From Spirochaetia bacterium (GTDB lineage: Bacteria; Spirochaetota; Spirochaetia; Treponematales; Treponemataceae), in contig CAAGGF010000106.1 of the NCBI GenBank assembly GCA_900769325.1, forward strand, positions 1 through 17,642: a stretch of DNA of 17,642 nucleotides, read 5' to 3'. Below the pieces are notes generated by a model. It was not told the DNA's origin and did not search any database. It saw only the letters and a list, made by a program, of their open reading frames with translations. The position numbers and the translations under genes were made by a program. Each line of letters starts with the position of its first letter. Positions within the stretch are counted from its first letter, which is position 1. Of the stretch, positions 14,620 through 17,642 are shown one piece after another.

Positions 14620-15369
14620 ATGGCACGAACACATTATATCGCCGGAAACTGGAAAATGAATACAAATAAGGAAGAAGCAGTCAGCCTTGCAAAAGATTTA
14701 GTTTCCAATCTTAAAGGAAAAACTAACAAATTTATGATTGGAGTTCCTTTTGTTTATCTTGATGCAGTTTCTCAGGTTGTAAAAGGTTCTAACATAATTC
14801 TTGCTGCTCAGGATTGTGCTGCAACAGATAACGGAGCTCACACGGGTGAAGTTTCTTGCGAAATGCTTAAAGATATTGGCTGTCAGTGTGTAATTTTAGG
14901 TCATTCTGAACGCCGCCACGAAATCGGTGAATCTGATGAATTAATCAATAAAAAGGTAAGAAAAGCTCTTGCAAGCGGTCTTGAAGTTGATTTGTGTATC
15001 GGTGAACTTCTTTCAGAACGCGAAGCCGGGGAGCAAGAACAGGTTTGTGCTTTCCAGCTTTCTGCAGGTCTTGCAGGCGTTACAGAAGAACAAATGAAGA
15101 ATGTTACAATTGCTTACGAACCGGTTTGGGCTATTGGAACAGGAAAAACTGCAACTCCAGAAGATGCTCAGGCTATCCACAAATTTATCCGTACTTACAT
15201 TGCAAAACTCTACAACCAGAAAGTTGCCGATGAAGTAATTATTCAGTATGGCGGTTCAATGAAAGCGTCAAATGCAAAAGAACTTTTGGCTCAGCCTGAT
15301 ATTGACGGCGGTTTAATCGGCGGCGCATCTCTTAAAGCAGAAACATTCGTTCCAATCTGCGAACTTTAA
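14620..15369 (+). CDS. tpiA: Triosephosphate isomerase
   Basis: This enzyme interconverts dihydroxyacetone phosphate and glyceraldehyde 3-phosphate in cytoplasmic glycolysis. The active-site residues are all present: Asn10 and Lys12 in AGNWKMN, His95 in LGHSERR, and the catalytic base Glu167 in YEPVWAIGTGKTATP. The phosphate-binding segments QYGGSMK (209-215) and GLIGGASLK (231-239) follow. At 249 residues it is the standard length. It is a single-gene unit with its own promoter and a strong terminator. Confidence 0.98.
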   Translation: MARTHYIAGNWKMNTNKEEAVSLAKDLVSNLKGKTNKFMIGVPFVYLDAVSQVVKGSNIILAAQDCAATDNGAHTGEVSCEMLKDIGCQCVILGHSERRHEIGESDELINKKVRKALASGLEVDLCIGELLSEREAGEQEQVCAFQLSAGLAGVTEEQMKNVTIAYEPVWAIGTGKTATPEDAQAIHKFIRTYIAKLYNQKVADEVIIQYGGSMKASNAKELLAQPDIDGGLIGGASLKAETFVPICEL

Positions 15370-15391
15370 TTTTTAAGAAAATCTTAGATTT

Positions 15392-15430
15392 AAGCCTTCA
15401 AGGAATTTTATTTTTTGAAGGCTTTTTATT
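15392..15430. terminator. Terminator between the convergent tpiA and OmpA-like genes
   Basis: A perfect 10-bp stem, aagccttcaa (15392-15401) / ttgaaggctt (15415-15424), is followed by T's on the plus strand. It overlaps the end of the minus-strand gene; on that strand the T-run is weaker. Confidence 0.8.
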
Positions 15431-16655
15431 TGTCCATAATTGTAATTTCTACGCGCCTGTTTTTCTTTCTTCCATCTTCTGTTGAATTTGATGCCACAGG
15501 TTCTGATGAGCCTTTTCCTTGAGTGAAAATATTTTCTTTTTTTCGCACTCCAAGATTTATCAAAAATTCTGCAACAGCTGATGCCCTTTGTTCTGAAAGT
15601 TTCTGGCGTGATTTTTCTGTTCCGCGTTCTGCCGTATGTCCTGTAATTAAAAGGTCATTTGAGAAAGATTTTAGTAATTCTGCGATTTGAAAAATCTTTT
15701 CTTTTTCGGTTTCTAAAAGAATTGCTGAATCTGGTTCGAACTGAATGTTTTCAAGGCTGATTGTAAGTCCTTTTTCATTCTGCTTTACATCGATGTCGTG
15801 TAATCCAAGGTTTTCGATTGCAGAATTCAATTTTTCAAGGTTTTCGTTTGTTCCTTCTCTTTTAAAATTCGTGACTTTTGCGTCTGCTTTTCCTGAAAAT
15901 TTAATGTTGTCTTTGGAAAATGTCATAATTGTGATTTCGAAATCTTCTGTGTAATGGTCAATCATTCCTTTTTCGTTGTCCCACCAGATTTTTTGATTTG
16001 AATAGCCCATCGTGATTTCAGGAAGATTTAATGTATCGCTGTTTATTTTTTGCGGTTTGTACGGATTTTTAAAATACATGCTGTAAGTGCATTTGATTAC
16101 AGAAAGATTTTTTCCGTCGGGTGAAAGTTCATCATGCAAATATTCGTATCTTGCTGTAAAAGGAACTTTGTAAGGTTTTAAAATATTAAAAGACCTTCGT
16201 AAGTCATGTGCTTCATTTCCTTCGCTTGTCCATGTGTCGCCGGGTTTCAATTTTTTTTCAGGGAAAACTGGAACATCACGGACGGTCGGCATAAAATATT
16301 CGTCGGAAATTGTGTAAACGCCTTGAGGACTTCTTTTGAATTTGCTGAAAAATTCTTCTCCCCATGTATTTGTCTGGTTATAAACCGAAGAATTCGTTTC
16401 TGTTGTCATAAAATTTGCTTCGACAATTCCGCTTCCGTCTTCACATTCTTCCGTGACTGTCGATGTGATTCTGTTTATTATTTTTGCATGGTTAACAAAT
16501 CTGTTGTTTAAATAGACTTTTTCATCAACAGAGCTTAAAATTTTTGTGGAATCGTTCAATTTATGTTTAAATCTGAAAAGAACTCCGTCTTCCTGTGAAA
16601 AAATTAAATTGTTGAAAAAAATAGCGGTCAAAATTGAAATAAGAATCTTTTTCAT
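15426..16655 (-). CDS. Secreted OmpA-domain (peptidoglycan-associated) envelope protein
   Basis: From the ATG at 16655 (GAAGG just upstream; an earlier in-frame Met at 16685 lacks this) the protein has 409 residues. It begins with a Sec signal peptide ending near residue 20 (LIFS|QEDG). Residues to about 285 form a beta-rich domain of unknown function that is typical of spirochaete envelope proteins. The last ~115 residues are an OmpA-type peptidoglycan-binding domain: IQFEPDSA, ITGHTAERG, LSEQRA and NRRVEI. The Arg of the diaminopimelate-binding pair is present (Arg357), but the position normally Asp in GHTD is Ala342. This suggests a changed way of binding the wall. It probably links outer membrane or periplasm to the cell wall. 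It is divergent from the endonuclease gene. Confidence 0.85.
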   Translation of the reverse strand: MKKILISILTAIFFNNLIFSQEDGVLFRFKHKLNDSTKILSSVDEKVYLNNRFVNHAKIINRITSTVTEECEDGSGIVEANFMTTETNSSVYNQTNTWGEEFFSKFKRSPQGVYTISDEYFMPTVRDVPVFPEKKLKPGDTWTSEGNEAHDLRRSFNILKPYKVPFTARYEYLHDELSPDGKNLSVIKCTYSMYFKNPYKPQKINSDTLNLPEITMGYSNQKIWWDNEKGMIDHYTEDFEITIMTFSKDNIKFSGKADAKVTNFKREGTNENLEKLNSAIENLGLHDIDVKQNEKGLTISLENIQFEPDSAILLETEKEKIFQIAELLKSFSNDLLITGHTAERGTEKSRQKLSEQRASAVAEFLINLGVRKKENIFTQGKGSSEPVASNSTEDGRKKNRRVEITIMDK

Positions 16656-16684
16656 AGTGCCTTCTTTTGTTCCTTTTGAAATCA

Positions 16685-16713
16685 TTGTAATTATCGGAAA
16701 AGAATGGTATTTT
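16685..16713 (+). promoter_or_regulatory. Promoter with predicted start at the endonuclease ATG
   Basis: TTGTAA (16685-16690), a 17-base spacer and TATTTT (16708-16713). The -10 ends seven bases before the ATG at 16721, so the message would be leaderless, consistent with the absence of a ribosome binding site. Confidence 0.5.
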
Positions 16714-16720
16714 GTCTAGT

Positions 16721-17149
16721 ATGAAAGATTTTGTTTTCTGGAGCCCGGAATTTAAAAGTTTTCTTTTTTTTGCAATTTTTTTCGTTCTGCTTTTGCTGTC
16801 TTTTTTTCTTGGAAAATTTATCGGAAAATTGAAATCGGAACTTCATTTTAATGAAAAAATAAAAAATAACCGGGAAGATGCTGTAAAAAGGTCAAAGGCG
16901 GTTTTATCCGGTCAAATAAAAGAACAGATTTCGCCTTTTCTTCCTGATTTTCCGTGCAGTGCAGAAGATGTACGCTTTATCGGAAAGCCGGTTGATTTTA
17001 TCGGATTTTGTACAAATGAAAATGAACAAATTAATGAAATTCTTTTTATAGAAGTCAAAACTGGTGGAAGTAAACTTTCTGAGCGGGAAAAACAGGTTAA
17101 AAAAGCAGTTGAAGAAAAAAAAATTCGGTATGTAGAATACAGAATTTAA
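16721..17149 (+). CDS. Membrane-anchored Holliday-junction-resolvase-related endonuclease (PF10107-like)
   Basis: From the ATG at 16721 the protein has 142 residues; an in-frame TTG at 16712 is possible but lies within the -10 region. Residues 13-35 form one hydrophobic membrane segment (FLFFAIFFVLLLLSFFLGKF). A charged stretch follows, then a small nuclease fold. The PD-(D/E)xK-type core is visible as IGKPVDFIGF (Asp92) and LFIEVKTG (Glu111, Lys113). These match the family described as endonucleases related to archaeal Holliday junction resolvases. Being membrane-tethered, it may act on DNA at the membrane, for example incoming DNA, but its substrate in bacteria is not established. It stands alone, divergent from the OmpA-like gene, with a terminator after it. 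Confidence 0.75.
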   Translation: MKDFVFWSPEFKSFLFFAIFFVLLLLSFFLGKFIGKLKSELHFNEKIKNNREDAVKRSKAVLSGQIKEQISPFLPDFPCSAEDVRFIGKPVDFIGFCTNENEQINEILFIEVKTGGSKLSEREKQVKKAVEEKKIRYVEYRI

Positions 17150-17152
17150 AAG

Positions 17153-17206
17153 AAAAGGCTGTAAGTAAAAATCAAAAGAAAGATTTGACTTTTCTCCAGC
17201 CTTTTT
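17153..17206. terminator. Bidirectional terminator between the endonuclease and PotD-like genes
   Basis: The stem AAAAGGCTG (17153-17161) pairs with CAGCCTTTT (17197-17205), and inner bases (aaaatc/gatttg) extend it. A-runs and T-runs on both sides serve both convergent genes. Confidence 0.75.
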
Positions 17207-17234
17207 GTTTTTTAATTATCTATAGTGATTTTTT

Positions 17235-17642
17235 TTAATTGGAAATGCGGATTTTTTCCCAGTAATTATAATAAGTTTCCAAATAATCGCCTAAATCGTT
17301 TTTAAGTTCGCATTTATACATAATTTCTGCAGGATACATAGGAGTTGTGGTGCGATATTTTTCTGCTTCAAGATTAACATAGCAAGGGAAGCGGAAGAAA
17401 TCAAGAAATTTTGCATAATTTTCAGGGCGATGAATGAAATTAATAAATTCCGTAGCAAGTTCTGCATTTTTTGAATATTTTAGGATGCACATGCTGTCAA
17501 GATAAGAAGGTCCGCCATTTTCTGGAATAAAAAAGTCTATTGTAGAATCCCATTCTTCTTCTGGCACTTCGCCGTAAATTACTTCAGCATATCCCTGACA
17601 AAGCCACAAATCTCCGCGTGCAAAGTCTTTTCCAAAACCTTC
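17235..17642 (-). CDS. potD: PotD-like spermidine/putrescine-binding protein, C-terminal part
   Basis: The frame is open to the window edge, giving the last 135 residues of a periplasmic polyamine-binding protein of an ABC importer. Recognisable PotD-type features are the segment DLWLCQGYAEVIY, then DFFIPENGGPSYLDSMCILKYSKN (the domain-crossing IPE-G-P motif with the ligand-contacting acidic residue), then FINFIHRPENYAKF and a final aromatic-rich tail. The N-terminus and signal sequence lie outside the window. The rest of an importer operon would be expected beyond 17642 on the minus strand; since this is the last gene of its direction here, it is probably distal in that operon. Ligand specificity cannot be checked from this part. 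Confidence 0.75.
   Translation of the reverse strand, partial: EGFGKDFARGDLWLCQGYAEVIYGEVPEEEWDSTIDFFIPENGGPSYLDSMCILKYSKNAELATEFINFIHRPENYAKFLDFFRFPCYVNLEAEKYRTTTPMYPAEIMYKCELKNDLGDYLETYYNYWEKIRISN

Overview
The window reads as a low-G+C, diderm, fermentative bacterium, most likely a host-associated Treponema (Spirochaetota). Support comes from a lipoprotein ending in a formylglycine-generating-enzyme (FGE/SUMF1) fold with a hypervariable-looking 3' end like the Treponema TvpA proteins. Further support comes from signal-peptide outer-membrane proteins, an OmpA-type protein with a treponeme-like altered peptidoglycan motif, and pyruvate formate-lyase fermentation. The genus is an inference from protein style; no marker gene is present.

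Layout. 1-1510: a lipoprotein with two 72-residue His/Cys-rich repeats, followed out of frame by an FGE-fold domain whose last ~150 bases are G+C-rich and adenine-poor; this is the most interesting locus. 1549-1702: a dispersed palindromic repeat. 1812-2995: an orphan sugar-ABC-transporter ATPase (UgpC/MsmK type) with its own promoter. 3146-4625: a predicted outer-membrane beta-barrel protein with a structured leader. 4674-6575: an RNase II/R-family exonuclease with an apparently leaderless start. 6620-9222: pyruvate formate-lyase (pflB) behind a strong promoter and a leader that folds into a possible three-way junction. 9251-10054: an amidohydrolase-like TIM-barrel protein. 10117-10960: the PFL-activating enzyme (pflA) on the minus strand. 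11007-12304: a complete ISAs1-family insertion sequence with perfect 21-bp ends and a 10-bp target duplication. 12306-14488: a membrane PTS EIIC-like domain fused to an EAL c-di-GMP phosphodiesterase. 14529-15430: triosephosphate isomerase. 15426-16655: a periplasmic/outer-membrane OmpA-domain protein (minus). 16685-17149: a membrane-anchored Holliday-junction-resolvase-related endonuclease. 17235-17642: the C-terminal part of a PotD-like polyamine-binding protein (minus), cut by the window edge.

How the genes fit together. pflB and pflA form one functional unit (glycyl-radical enzyme and its activase), but they lie on opposite strands with a hydrolase gene between them. tpiA and pflB belong to the same glycolysis-to-formate/acetyl-CoA route. 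Most other genes are single transcription units with their own promoter and terminator. The EIIC-EAL protein could link sugar sensing at the membrane to c-di-GMP turnover. The candidate 'system' is the front lipoprotein: it looks like a remote target of a diversity-generating retroelement whose reverse transcriptase and template lie outside this window. All coordinates and motif checks were done by eye.
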